Source: Proteobacteria bacterium UBA6492 (GTDB lineage: Bacteria; Pseudomonadota; Gammaproteobacteria; UBA6429; Thiohalophilaceae). Taken from it: a stretch of DNA of 13,248 bases. Made by a program: the position numbers and the translations under genes. This document shows, one piece after another, positions 6,683-13,248 of the stretch. Positions within the stretch are counted from its first letter, which is position 1. The number at the start of each line of letters is the position of its first letter. The stretch covers positions 1-13,248 of the forward strand of contig DJMK01000073.1 of assembly GCA_002436485.1 (NCBI GenBank), read 5' to 3'. Under the pieces are notes generated by a model. The model did not search any database and was not told the origin of the DNA. It saw only the letters and a program-made list of their open reading frames with translations.

Positions 6683-7492
6683 ATGCGGCAGCAACAGGCT
6701 CAAATTGCTATTTCGGTTGATAACAAGGCCGAATCAAATACCAGGTTGATAATGACAACCATGCTGGTTGTGTTATTGAGTTGTCTGCTGCTCACCACCA
6801 CTTCCAAATCTCATGCCGGTAATCATTGCTGTATGCTAAATGAGCTGGACCTGGTGACTTCACAGGGAGTGATATCGATTAGTTACCGGGCCGGCTGGAA
6901 AGAAAAACTGCAACAGCAGGCGAAAGCCGCTTTCAAGAACGGTGATTACCATCTGGCACGACGCCTGTGGCGTGCACTGGCATATCAAGGTGATACTGAT
7001 GCAGCATTCAGACTTGGCATGGTGTATGACACAGGTAAAGCTGTGCAGCATGACGCCAGAAAGGCGGCATACTGGTATCGCCGCGCGGCCGAGCAGGGTC
7101 ATCGCCATGCGCAACATAATCTTGCTGTAGCCTACGCTAATGGAGAAGGCGTTGAGCTGGATATCAATCAGGCCATCAAGTGGTGGAAAATGGCGGCTCG
7201 CCAGGGGAATTCTGATTCCCAGTATAACCTTGGTATTATCTACGCGATGGGATCACACGGCGTCGAGCGCAATATCGCCAAGGCCAAACAATGGTGGCGC
7301 AAGGCAGCCATGAATGGTGATGCAATGGCGCAGTATAACCTTGGAACGCTTTACGCGAATGTGGGTGGACAGGTACGCAGCTATTGTGAGGCGACTCGTT
7401 GGTGGGAAAAATCAGCTAACGCAGGTATTAAACAGGCAAGCTGGGCATTGGAAGTCATCAAGACACACAAAGAATACACTGCCTGCTGGTAA
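6683..7492 (+). CDS. Exported Sel1-like repeat (SLR/TPR-like) protein
   Basis: A 269-residue protein. After a polar N-terminus, residues about 22-40 are hydrophobic, followed by Ser-His-Ala, suggesting a signal peptide cut near residue 45. A Leu-Leu-Ser-Cys34 inside that stretch is an imperfect lipobox, so lipoprotein export is a weaker option. ATG at residue 24 is a possible alternative start, but GAGG (6669-6672) lies 10 nt before the first ATG. A TPR-like half repeat (80-102) precedes four Sel1 repeats of 36-37 residues (about 103-138, 139-174, 175-211, 212-247) with the usual Ala-x-x-x-Leu-Gly-x-x-Tyr and Ala-x-x-Trp-(Tyr/Trp) pattern, and a partial fifth. Such repeats form helical scaffolds for protein binding in the periplasm or envelope. 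Cys49, Cys50, Cys235 and Cys268 could form disulfides. It is divergent from the sugar-lipid operon; a link is possible but unproven. Confidence 0.82.
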   Translation: MRQQQAQIAISVDNKAESNTRLIMTTMLVVLLSCLLLTTTSKSHAGNHCCMLNELDLVTSQGVISISYRAGWKEKLQQQAKAAFKNGDYHLARRLWRALAYQGDTDAAFRLGMVYDTGKAVQHDARKAAYWYRRAAEQGHRHAQHNLAVAYANGEGVELDINQAIKWWKMAARQGNSDSQYNLGIIYAMGSHGVERNIAKAKQWWRKAAMNGDAMAQYNLGTLYANVGGQVRSYCEATRWWEKSANAGIKQASWALEVIKTHKEYTACW

Positions 7493-7512
7493 TCAAGTAC
7501 ATTACCCGGAAA

Positions 7513-7546
7513 TAAAAAAGCCGTCGTTAAGACGGCTTTTTTTTAA
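7513..7546. terminator. Bidirectional rho-independent terminator between convergent genes
   Basis: A stem (AAAAAAGCCGTC / GACGGCTTTTTT) with a 5-nt GTTAA loop lies between the stop of the Sel1-repeat gene and the convergent yqhA-like gene. Runs of A on the left and T on the right let it serve both strands. Confidence 0.92.
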
Positions 7547-7566
7547 ACAGACGAAGCTGACTTTTA

Positions 7567-8175
7567 TCAGTGATCAATCTCGGCCTTGCCATGTGCATCC
7601 AGTAATGTTTTTGTCATGATGCGATCGGTGATGGCCATGGCGATTGCGGACAAGATGAAGGTTAAATGAATAAGCACCTGCCAGGTAACTTCGACCTGGC
7701 TGGCTGACACCATATGCTCTGCCAGTTGTGGGTCCGTGCCGGCTGGAATCGCTGGGTTTTTTACATTAATGAAAGTCTTCAACAGGTGGATGGAAGAAAT
7801 ACCAATTAATGCCATGGAGAGTTTTATTTTCATGGTGGCGGCGTTAACGTGCGATAGCCACTCAGGTTGATCCGGGTGCTCTCTCAGGTTCAGGCGAGAG
7901 ACAAATGTTTCATATCCGCCAATAATCACCATGATAAGCAGGTTGGCGATCATGACAACGTCAATCAGGCCCAGTACGATAAGCATGATTTCGATTTCAC
8001 CAATCTTGTTAGCATCATGCAGCAGATGCCACAACTCAAGCATGAAGTGATAAACATATACGCCCTGTGCCACGATCAGACCAAAATACAGGGGCGCCTG
8101 TAACCAGCGGCTCCAGAAAATCATCTGGCTCATTACCTTGATTGAACCCGTACGCATCACTGACTCTTTAGCCAT
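7567..8175 (-). CDS. yqhA: YqhA / UPF0114 family inner-membrane protein
   Basis: A 202-residue integral membrane protein with four hydrophobic segments. Trp-Leu-x-Ala-Pro-x-Tyr-Phe-Gly-Leu near the start, Gly-Gly-Tyr-Glu-x-Phe-Val-Ser in the middle, Ile-Ser-Ser-Ile-His-Leu-Leu, and Ile-His-Leu-Thr-Phe-x-Leu-Ser-Ala near the end are hallmarks of UPF0114 (TIGR00645), including E. coli YqhA (164 residues). The function of the family is not established. The copy here has a somewhat longer N-terminus and a longer loop around 130-155. TTG at 8193 and ATG at 8190 are in frame upstream, but only ATG at 8175 has a good Shine-Dalgarno, AAAGGA at 8182-8187 with 6-nt spacing. It lies 90 nt downstream of the methyltransferase gene on the same strand; they may share a transcript, though the AT-rich gap could hold a promoter. 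Confidence 0.88.
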   Translation of the reverse strand: MAKESVMRTGSIKVMSQMIFWSRWLQAPLYFGLIVAQGVYVYHFMLELWHLLHDANKIGEIEIMLIVLGLIDVVMIANLLIMVIIGGYETFVSRLNLREHPDQPEWLSHVNAATMKIKLSMALIGISSIHLLKTFINVKNPAIPAGTDPQLAEHMVSASQVEVTWQVLIHLTFILSAIAMAITDRIMTKTLLDAHGKAEIDH

Positions 8176-8181
8176 GATTTT

Positions 8182-8187
8182 TCCTTT
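8182..8187 (-). promoter_or_regulatory. Ribosome binding site deciding the yqhA start
   Basis: AAAGGA on the - strand, 6 nt before the ATG at 8175, favours that start over the in-frame ATG at 8190 and TTG at 8193, which would lie at or upstream of this site. Confidence 0.65.
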
Positions 8188-8265
8188 CATCAATTCTCAT
8201 CGAAAGTCATTCTGATAATGGTTATATATTTAATCGCTAAACCCTATCGAGACTAATTTATTTTA

Positions 8266-8868
8266 TTACGTTTTCGCAGCCTGATTTTTTACCGCCATTG
8301 ACACGGTATAGTTTTTTCCTTGCTTTATTTTACTATAGTTACCAAAAACGTCGGTAAAAACTCTTTTTATATAACTGCGTAAGCCATTAATAGTGACGAC
8401 AATGATTTGTCCACCAGGTGTTAACTGGTTATGTGCATCATAAAAAAATATATTCATTAATTCATTGCCAACTTTGGCTGGAATGTTGGAGACAACAAGA
8501 TCAAAACTTTTATGTCTGACCTGTTCAAAGCCATTGCTTAGCAGGATATCTGTATTCGCAATGCCATTGTGTGTAGCATTTTTTCTGGCATACTCGATTG
8601 CCACGAAGTCCTTGTCAACCAGGGTTGTTGTACCTTCGTTAGCCAGCTTTGCCAGTGTCAAACCTATGGCACCATATCCACAGCCAAGATCAAGGCAGTC
8701 CATGTTTTTTGCCACTTTGATATGTTGCAATAACAACCTGGTACCTTCATCAATCTCCCTGGGAGAAAATAAACCCCAGGTAGTATGAAAAGATAACTGC
8801 TGCCCACACAGCGTCGCATCGAAAACGATGTCCTTGCGAAGCTTTTCAATTTCAGTCCTGTGCATCAT
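8266..8868 (-). CDS. Class I SAM-dependent methyltransferase (MTS/RsmC-like domain)
   Basis: A 200-residue cytoplasmic protein. Leu59-Asp-Leu-Gly-Cys-Gly-Tyr-Gly66 is the SAM-binding motif I, with acidic Asp85 after the next strand. The preceding Leu-Phe-Ser-Pro-Arg-Glu-Ile-Asp-x-Gly-Thr-Arg-Leu-Leu-Leu (33-47) resembles the segment in front of the domain in RsmC/RlmG rRNA guanine-N2 methyltransferases. Motif IV, usually Asn-Pro-Pro-(Phe/Tyr), reads Ser-Asn-Ile-Pro-Ala-Lys (127-132). It has only the catalytic-type domain, like the short stand-alone MTS proteins of about 200 residues, whereas E. coli RsmC has an extra N-terminal domain. The substrate is unknown; rRNA is a guess from the domain. 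Two adjacent ATGs (8868 and 8865) are possible starts, with no strong Shine-Dalgarno. Confidence 0.8.
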   Translation of the reverse strand: MMHRTEIEKLRKDIVFDATLCGQQLSFHTTWGLFSPREIDEGTRLLLQHIKVAKNMDCLDLGCGYGAIGLTLAKLANEGTTTLVDKDFVAIEYARKNATHNGIANTDILLSNGFEQVRHKSFDLVVSNIPAKVGNELMNIFFYDAHNQLTPGGQIIVVTINGLRSYIKRVFTDVFGNYSKIKQGKNYTVSMAVKNQAAKT

Positions 8869-8947
8869 TCAAACCATTACCTGAAGACCATTCTGAATCG
8901 GGAGCCTTACTTGTCTTTGCTCAAAATGAAGTAGCGTAGATCTAGCT

Positions 8948-8999
8948 ATGACCAGTTAAAACAGTCCAAATTATAAAATAAGTCAGATACTTATCATAA
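8948..8999. promoter_or_regulatory. Possible overlapping divergent promoters, methyltransferase and archease-RtcB
   Basis: The 8869-9127 gap is AT-rich in its middle. On the + strand ATGACC (8948-8953) and TATAAA (8972-8977) are 18 nt apart, which would give an archease-RtcB leader of about 145 nt. On the - strand a perfect TATAAT (8970-8975) lies 18 nt from a poor -35 (TTATGA, 8994-8999), reading toward the methyltransferase gene. The two -10 boxes overlap, so the promoters could compete. No other feature is recognised in this gap. Confidence 0.25.
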
Positions 9000-9127
9000 A
9001 GAAATATATATCGCTCACGTGCAGATCTGACGGCCAACCCTCTATTGCTTAAAAAAACATCACTTGACCATTTGAACGCGTTGTAATTGACCTGGCGCAT
9101 TCTTCTCGTGTTCTCACGGGATCTATA

Positions 9128-9562
9128 ATGCGCGGCATGCAAAAGCCAAGTCGCTGGGAGCACTTCGAGCATGGCGCGGATATCGGTGTTCGCGGTTATG
9201 GTGACTCGCTGGAAGAGGCCTTTGAACAAATCGGGTTAGCACTAACCGCAGTTATTACTGACCTGAATAAAGTTGAATGTGAACAGACTGTAACGGTGCA
9301 ATGTGATGCGCCGGATGATGAGCTGCTATTGGCCGACTGGTTGAATGCGATCATTTACGAGATGGCCATTCGCAGCATGTTGTTCAGCCGTTTTCAGGTA
9401 TCGATAAAAAACCATGTACTGCAAGGGACCTTGTGTGGCGAGATAGTGGATATTCAGAAACATAATCCCGCGGTGGAAATCAAGGGAGCAACTTATACCG
9501 CGCTGCAAGTGACCTGTAAGCAACAGGATAACTGGTGTGCACAGTGCGTGGTGGATGTCTGA
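9128..9562 (+). CDS. Archease, RtcB-activating protein
   Basis: A 144-residue archease (usual length 135-150). The N-terminal His-Phe-Glu-His-Gly-Ala-Asp18-Ile-Gly-Val-Arg-Gly-Tyr-Gly block is the family signature, with Asp18 a predicted metal ligand; Leu-Leu-x-x-Trp-Leu-Asn-x-x-Ile-Tyr near residue 70 and the Val-Asp-Val C-terminus, whose Asp143 is a second expected ligand, also fit. Archease helps RtcB become guanylylated at its active-site His and makes it a multiple-turnover enzyme. The gene overlaps the rtcB frame or ends 1 nt before it, depending on the rtcB start, so they are translated together. ATG at 9128 has GGGA 6 nt upstream; ATG at 9137 is an alternative, and both precede the conserved block. 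Confidence 0.93.
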   Translation: MRGMQKPSRWEHFEHGADIGVRGYGDSLEEAFEQIGLALTAVITDLNKVECEQTVTVQCDAPDDELLLADWLNAIIYEMAIRSMLFSRFQVSIKNHVLQGTLCGEIVDIQKHNPAVEIKGATYTALQVTCKQQDNWCAQCVVDV

Positions 9563-9563
9563 T

Positions 9564-10994
9564 ATGGATCTGGCATTATTTCAACGGCATACCGAGACGG
9601 GTTGGGAAATAGCACCGCATGGCAACATGCGTGTGCCGGCTGTGATTTATGCCGATGAGCAGCTTGTTCGTGATATGGACCATAAGGTTTATGAGCAGTT
9701 ATGCAATGTTGCCACATTGCCCGGGATCGTTAAGGCTGCCTATGCGATGCCGGATGCTCACTGGGGTTATGGTTTTCCCATCGGTGGTGTTGCGGCATTT
9801 GATCCGGATGAGGGCGGTGTCATCTCGGCGGGTGGTGTCGGTTTTGACATCTCCTGTGGTGTAAGAACATTACACACAGGTTTAAAAAAGCAGGATATTC
9901 AGGAGCATAAGCAGGCGCTTGCTGATGTGCTGTTTTACAAGGTGCCTGCCGGCGTAGGCAGTACCGGACCTATACATCTGAATGAAACACAAATGACGGA
10001 GATGTTGTGTCATGGTGCCAGATGGGCAGTCAAACAAGGGTACGGTACTGAAGAAGACTTAACGCGCACGGAAGAAAATGGTTGTATGCGGGGCGCTATA
10101 CCGGACTACGTTTCAGAGCGAGCCCGGAAACGACAACGCAATGAAATGGGAACACTGGGTTCAGGTAATCATTACCTTGAAGTGCAATATATTACTGATA
10201 TTTATGATGAACAGATTGCGAATAGCTATGGCTTGCAGGCCGGTGATGTCGTAATCAGTATTCACTGTGGCTCGCGTGGACTGGGCCATCAGATTGGCAC
10301 CGAGTTTCTTAAGGAAATGGCAGTCAGTGCTGCCAGTTATGGTATCAGTCTGCCTGATCGCGAACTTGCCTGTGCGCCAATCAATTCAGACATCGGTCAG
10401 AAATATCTTGGTGCCATGCGATCGGGTATCAATTGTGCGCTGGCGAATCGGCAAATTATCACCCACCTGACGCGTGAGGCATTTGCGCAAGTTCTGCCAC
10501 AGGCAGAGTTACGGCTGCTTTATGATGTTTCTCATAATACCTGCAAGCTGGAAAGCCACGAACTTGATGGTATATCGCGTAAGCTGTTTATTCATCGTAA
10601 AGGTGCCACGCGTGCCTATGGACCGGGCCATTCGGAAATTCCAGAAGCCTTACGGGCAACAGGTCAACCCGTGTTGATTGGAGGTTCAATGGGAACAGGT
10701 TCCTATATTCTCGCCGGAACCAAAGAGAGCGAACAGCAGGCGTTTAGCTCGGCCTGCCACGGAGCAGGCCGGGCAATGAGCCGACATAAGGCAACAAAAA
10801 AATGGCGCGGCCGAGCCCTGGTTGATGAACTTGCCAGTCGCGGCATTCTTATCCGTAGTCCTTCAATGCGTGGCGTAGCAGAAGAAGCACCAGGTGCCTA
10901 TAAAGATGTCAGTGAAGTGGTCGATGCGGCAGATAAGGCAGGGCTTGCCAGGAAAGTAGCCAGGCTTGAACCGCTGGTTGTAATAAAAGGCTAG
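9564..10994 (+). CDS. rtcB: RtcB RNA-splicing ligase (3'-phosphate/5'-OH RNA ligase)
   Basis: RtcB joins RNA 2',3'-cyclic phosphate or 3'-phosphate ends to 5'-OH ends using GTP and Mn2+; in bacteria it serves RNA repair. From ATG 9564 the protein has 476 residues, close to the 481 of Pyrococcus horikoshii RtcB and longer than E. coli RtcB (408). Metal ligands are all present: Asp95 and Cys98 (Gly-Phe-Asp-Ile-Ser-Cys-Gly), His203 (Gly-Ser-Gly-Asn-His), His234 (Ser-Ile-His-Cys-Gly-Ser-Arg-Gly) and His324 (Val-Ser-His-Asn). The guanylylated His is His399 in Cys-His-Gly-Ala-Gly-Arg. GTG 9537 and ATG 9555 are in-frame alternatives; ATG 9564 is chosen because GGTGG (9550-9554) is then 9 nt upstream. 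The archease stop ends at 9562. RtcA and the sigma54 regulator RtcR are not nearby. No clear terminator hairpin is seen in the 30 nt before the convergent gene. Confidence 0.95.
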   Translation: MDLALFQRHTETGWEIAPHGNMRVPAVIYADEQLVRDMDHKVYEQLCNVATLPGIVKAAYAMPDAHWGYGFPIGGVAAFDPDEGGVISAGGVGFDISCGVRTLHTGLKKQDIQEHKQALADVLFYKVPAGVGSTGPIHLNETQMTEMLCHGARWAVKQGYGTEEDLTRTEENGCMRGAIPDYVSERARKRQRNEMGTLGSGNHYLEVQYITDIYDEQIANSYGLQAGDVVISIHCGSRGLGHQIGTEFLKEMAVSAASYGISLPDRELACAPINSDIGQKYLGAMRSGINCALANRQIITHLTREAFAQVLPQAELRLLYDVSHNTCKLESHELDGISRKLFIHRKGATRAYGPGHSEIPEALRATGQPVLIGGSMGTGSYILAGTKESEQQAFSSACHGAGRAMSRHKATKKWRGRALVDELASRGILIRSPSMRGVAEEAPGAYKDVSEVVDAADKAGLARKVARLEPLVVIKG

Positions 10995-11024
10995 TTCCAG
11001 CGTAGCGTCAGTTTTGTATGAAAA

Positions 11025-11852
11025 TCAACGTATCACGATTACCGGCGGTTGGCTTCGTTTAATAATTGTTTGACGTTGAACCGGCGTAAAAATTTCCTTT
11101 TCGTCTGCAAGTAACAAGACACGACCATTACAGTTTACCAGAGCATCAATTATTGTATCGGGACTATTATCAATCAGTTCAATTTGTGTTGGTTCAATTG
11201 ATGATTGGCTTGTCTGGGCAAGCACCTGTTGTTGCAGGTTCTGTTTACCATCACGCGGGTAGATAACAACCAGCTGATCATGATCATCTTTCGCCAGTTG
11301 CATTCCAAGTTGTAATGCACGTTGACTTGCTTGGCTACCATCGAAAAACACAACAACCGGCAGTCCGAGCTCTGAACCATGTTGCAATAATAAAATATTA
11401 CAATTAGTGCGACTGATAATTTCCTGGCTAATTCTGCCCAACTTTTCACTGTAACGTGTTAACTGGGTATTCTTTCCGACGATGAGCAAGTCAGAGTCTT
11501 GTGCGGCACTGCACAGCTCGGTTTCGATTTGGCCGCGTGCCACGTTGAAACTGACTTTCGTGTTATTTAGTTGGGCAGCCTCTTCAACAAATTGACGTAT
11601 GCGTGCAACCTGCGCTTGCAGCTGTTTCTCGAGTTCTGGCAGGCTAAGTTGTTTTGAACTCATGGAGCCATAAGTCATTTCGCGGGCTAACGGCAGTTCG
11701 GCAAGCTGCAATAGATTAATGTCTTCAACGAACAATGCCTGTAGCTCGGCATCCAGCTTGCTTGCCAACATATTTGCTGCCTGCACCAGGCTTCTGTTTG
11801 CCTGGCTGGCATCGACTGCAACCAGGATACGTTTAATCGTTTTGCTGTTCAT
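11025..11852 (-). CDS. Tandem universal stress protein (UspA family, two domains)
   Basis: A 275-residue cytoplasmic protein with two Usp folds: about 6-155, starting Ile-Leu-Val-Ala-Val-Asp-Ala-Ser, and about 158-275, starting Val-Val-Val-Phe-Phe-Asp-Gly-Ser. The ATP-binding signature Gly-2x-Gly-9x-Gly-(Ser/Thr) is degenerate in domain 1 (only Gly-Lys-Asn...Leu-Gly-Arg-Ile-Ser remains) and absent in domain 2, so nucleotide binding is doubtful. The frame is open to 12041, but the segment before ATG 11852 lies inside the Lon-like gene and does not resemble Usp; Met-Asn-Ser-Lys precedes the first beta-strand as expected. The start lies 20 nt inside the end of the protease gene, which implies co-transcription and probable translational coupling. 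Usp proteins act in stress survival; a specific role next to a Lon-like protease is not known to me. Confidence 0.85.
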   Translation of the reverse strand: MNSKTIKRILVAVDASQANRSLVQAANMLASKLDAELQALFVEDINLLQLAELPLAREMTYGSMSSKQLSLPELEKQLQAQVARIRQFVEEAAQLNNTKVSFNVARGQIETELCSAAQDSDLLIVGKNTQLTRYSEKLGRISQEIISRTNCNILLLQHGSELGLPVVVFFDGSQASQRALQLGMQLAKDDHDQLVVIYPRDGKQNLQQQVLAQTSQSSIEPTQIELIDNSPDTIIDALVNCNGRVLLLADEKEIFTPVQRQTIIKRSQPPVIVIR

Positions 11853-13248
11853 GGTTGTCTTTGGAGCCCCTGGCTGCCTTGGAGTATTCTTCGCGAATAT
11901 TTTCCAGTTCTTCCAGGCGTTGTTCGACCAGCTGGTTAATCTTTTCTGAAGTTTGGCCAGTGAGAATTTCAATAGCCTCATCGACGTTGCTATAAGCGTA
12001 AACGGCAAATTTTCCTTCCCGGCAGGCAGATACCACATCATGACGCAGCATCAGGTGTTTTACGTTGCTTTGTGGAATGAGCACACCCTGTTGACCGTTC
12101 AGTTCGCGTGATTTACAAATATCAAAAAAGCCCTCAATTTTTTCGTTAACCCCCCCGATAGCCTGCGCCTCACCGCGCTGGTTGACCGAACCGGTTATTG
12201 CAATACCTTGCTGAATAGGTACATTGGACAGGGAGGATAACAACGCACATAGTTCGGCCATAGAAGCACTGTCACCTTCGATCTCGCCGTACGATTGCTC
12301 AAACACAAGGCTGGCAGTGAGTGATAAGGGGCGCTCCTTGGCATAACGTTCGCCCAGGAACGCGGAAAGAATAAACACGCCCTTGGAGTGGATTGCACCA
12401 CCCAGCTCTGTTTCGCGCTCTATATCAACCACTTCACCCTCACCAAGCCGCATGGTAGCTGTGATGCGTGATGGTGTAGCAAACGAGAAGTTGCCGAGTT
12501 GAACGACGGCAAGCCCGTTAATTTGACCTGTCTTGCTTCCCGCACTATCTATCATGAGTGTACCGCGTAGTATCTCTTCCTGTAAGCGCTCACGAATACG
12601 ATCACTGCGATACACCTGTGCATCAATCGCCTGTTGCACGTCATCGCTGTGAACGACAGGGTGATTTTCCTCTTCAGCAAAGTGATCGGCTTCACGTAAA
12701 AGATCGGCGATGTCCATCAGGTAGGTTGTGAGTTTTTCAGCATCATCCGCGATACGTGCGCTATGCTCGATGACACGCATAACTGCTTTTTTGTCAAAAG
12801 GACGTAGCTTGTCACGGCGCAACAAGGTTGCAATTAGTTGTGCATAGATCTGCTGGTTTTCTGGCGTGCGGTTGAATTGATCATCAAAGTCTGCCATCAC
12901 TTTGAATAGTTGTTTGAACTCAGGATCATAGGCATGTAACAGGTAGTACAGGATGCGATCGCCAATCAATACTACCTTAATATCCAGTGGAATAGGCTCA
13001 GGTTCAAGTGAAACAGTACTGACCAGGCTATATATCTGACCAAGCGATTGAATTTTTATCTGTCGGGAAGACAGGGCGCGCTTTAATCCTTCCCAGGCAT
13101 AGGGTTGTGACAACAACTTGATAGCATCAATGATCAGGTAGCCACCATTAGCCTTGTGCAGTGAGCCCGCCTTGATCAGGGTGAAGTCTGTTTGTAACGC
13201 GCCGAGATGGGCGGTATGTTCAACAGCGCCAACCAGGTTGCCGTAATT
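11833..13248 (-). CDS. Lon-related AAA_32-type ATP-dependent protease, C-terminal part (partial)
   Basis: The frame is open to the right edge, so the N-terminus is missing; 471 residues are visible. The first stretch contains His-Lys-Ala-Asn-Gly-Gly-Tyr-Leu-Ile-Ile-Asp-Ala (about 34-45), the Walker-B-like region of the LonB/AAA_32 group, followed by a helical lid region. From about residue 240 comes the Lon proteolytic domain, with the catalytic Ser in Glu-Gly-Asp-Ser-Ala-Ser (about 327) and the catalytic Lys in Gly-Gly-Val-Asn-Glu-Lys (about 370), so the peptidase dyad is intact. The Gly-Asp-Ser-Ala-Ser form resembles archaeal LonB and AAA_32 proteins rather than classical LonA (Gly-Pro-Ser-Ala-Gly). 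A polar, charged tail of about 60 residues follows the protease domain. Walker A cannot be checked. The substrate range of this group is poorly known. Confidence 0.9.
   Translation of the reverse strand, partial: NYGNLVGAVEHTAHLGALQTDFTLIKAGSLHKANGGYLIIDAIKLLSQPYAWEGLKRALSSRQIKIQSLGQIYSLVSTVSLEPEPIPLDIKVVLIGDRILYYLLHAYDPEFKQLFKVMADFDDQFNRTPENQQIYAQLIATLLRRDKLRPFDKKAVMRVIEHSARIADDAEKLTTYLMDIADLLREADHFAEEENHPVVHSDDVQQAIDAQVYRSDRIRERLQEEILRGTLMIDSAGSKTGQINGLAVVQLGNFSFATPSRITATMRLGEGEVVDIERETELGGAIHSKGVFILSAFLGERYAKERPLSLTASLVFEQSYGEIEGDSASMAELCALLSSLSNVPIQQGIAITGSVNQRGEAQAIGGVNEKIEGFFDICKSRELNGQQGVLIPQSNVKHLMLRHDVVSACREGKFAVYAYSNVDEAIEILTGQTSEKINQLVEQRLEELENIREEYSKAARGSKDNHEQQND

Noticed and set aside
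9093..9108. TGGCGC upstream of archease as a sigma54 -24 element
   Set aside because: The required GC of the -12 element at the correct spacing is missing (the site reads TCTCG), so it does not fit a sigma54 promoter.
9124..9137. TATAAT overlapping the archease ATG, suggesting a leaderless transcript starting at ATG 9137
   Set aside because: No acceptable -35 lies 16-18 nt upstream, and ATG 9128 has a reasonable GGGA ribosome site; the match is probably chance.
8942..9229. 95-residue - strand open frame in the gap before archease
   Set aside because: Its N-terminal third is antisense to the archease gene and the rest covers AT-rich promoter-like DNA; no family resemblance.
10995..11024. Terminator between convergent rtcB and usp genes
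   Set aside because: The 30-nt gap has no convincing stem followed by a T-run.
11853..12041. 63-residue N-terminal extension of the Usp reading frame
   Set aside because: It lies wholly within the Lon-like protease gene in another frame, is low in Usp character, and the Usp fold begins right after ATG 11852.

Overview
The window looks like a chromosomal segment from a gammaproteobacterium. It holds a class II fructose-bisphosphate aldolase of the kind common in autotrophic and methylotrophic Proteobacteria, a YqhA/UPF0114 membrane protein, an archease-RtcB pair, and a Lon-related AAA_32-type protease next to a tandem Usp protein. Genes are tightly packed. No rRNA, tRNA, insertion sequence, phage gene or CRISPR array is visible. 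The genus cannot be named from the sequence alone.

Layout. Bases 1-246 are the 3' end of the aldolase gene on the + strand, followed by a terminator that works in both directions. From 6426 down to 315 on the - strand lies one compact six-gene operon, read from a good sigma70-type promoter near 6468-6497: HAD phosphatase-UbiA prenyltransferase fusion, DprE1-like FAD oxidase, DprE2-like SDR reductase, NAD-dependent epimerase-like SDR, UDP-galactopyranose-mutase/amine-oxidase-like FAD protein, and GtrA-like membrane protein. Adjacent genes overlap by 4-8 nt or are separated by 5-9 nt. Divergent from the operon at 6683 is an exported Sel1-repeat protein, ended by a second bidirectional terminator. 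Two - strand genes follow: YqhA and a class I methyltransferase. Then come archease and RtcB on the + strand. A tandem universal stress protein and a Lon-like protease, both - strand and overlapping by 20 nt, run off the right edge.

The centrepiece is the operon. In mycobacteria, UbiA (Rv3806c) transfers phosphoribose from PRPP to polyprenyl phosphate, a phosphatase removes the 5'-phosphate, and DprE1/DprE2 epimerise C2 to give decaprenylphosphoryl-D-arabinofuranose; a GtrA protein (Rv3789) is encoded beside dprE1. All these functions have counterparts here, with the phosphatase apparently fused to the prenyltransferase. The operon should therefore make a lipid-linked pentofuranose, most simply polyprenylphosphoryl-D-arabinofuranose, for an envelope glycan or glycoprotein. 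Two further redox or sugar-nucleotide-type enzymes, not part of the mycobacterial core pathway, lie between dprE2 and the GtrA gene and may alter the sugar or supply a second one. No glycosyltransferase that would use the product is in the window.

The other genes are housekeeping: RNA repair (archease/RtcB), proteolysis and stress (Lon-like/Usp), and a putative rRNA or small-molecule methyltransferase.
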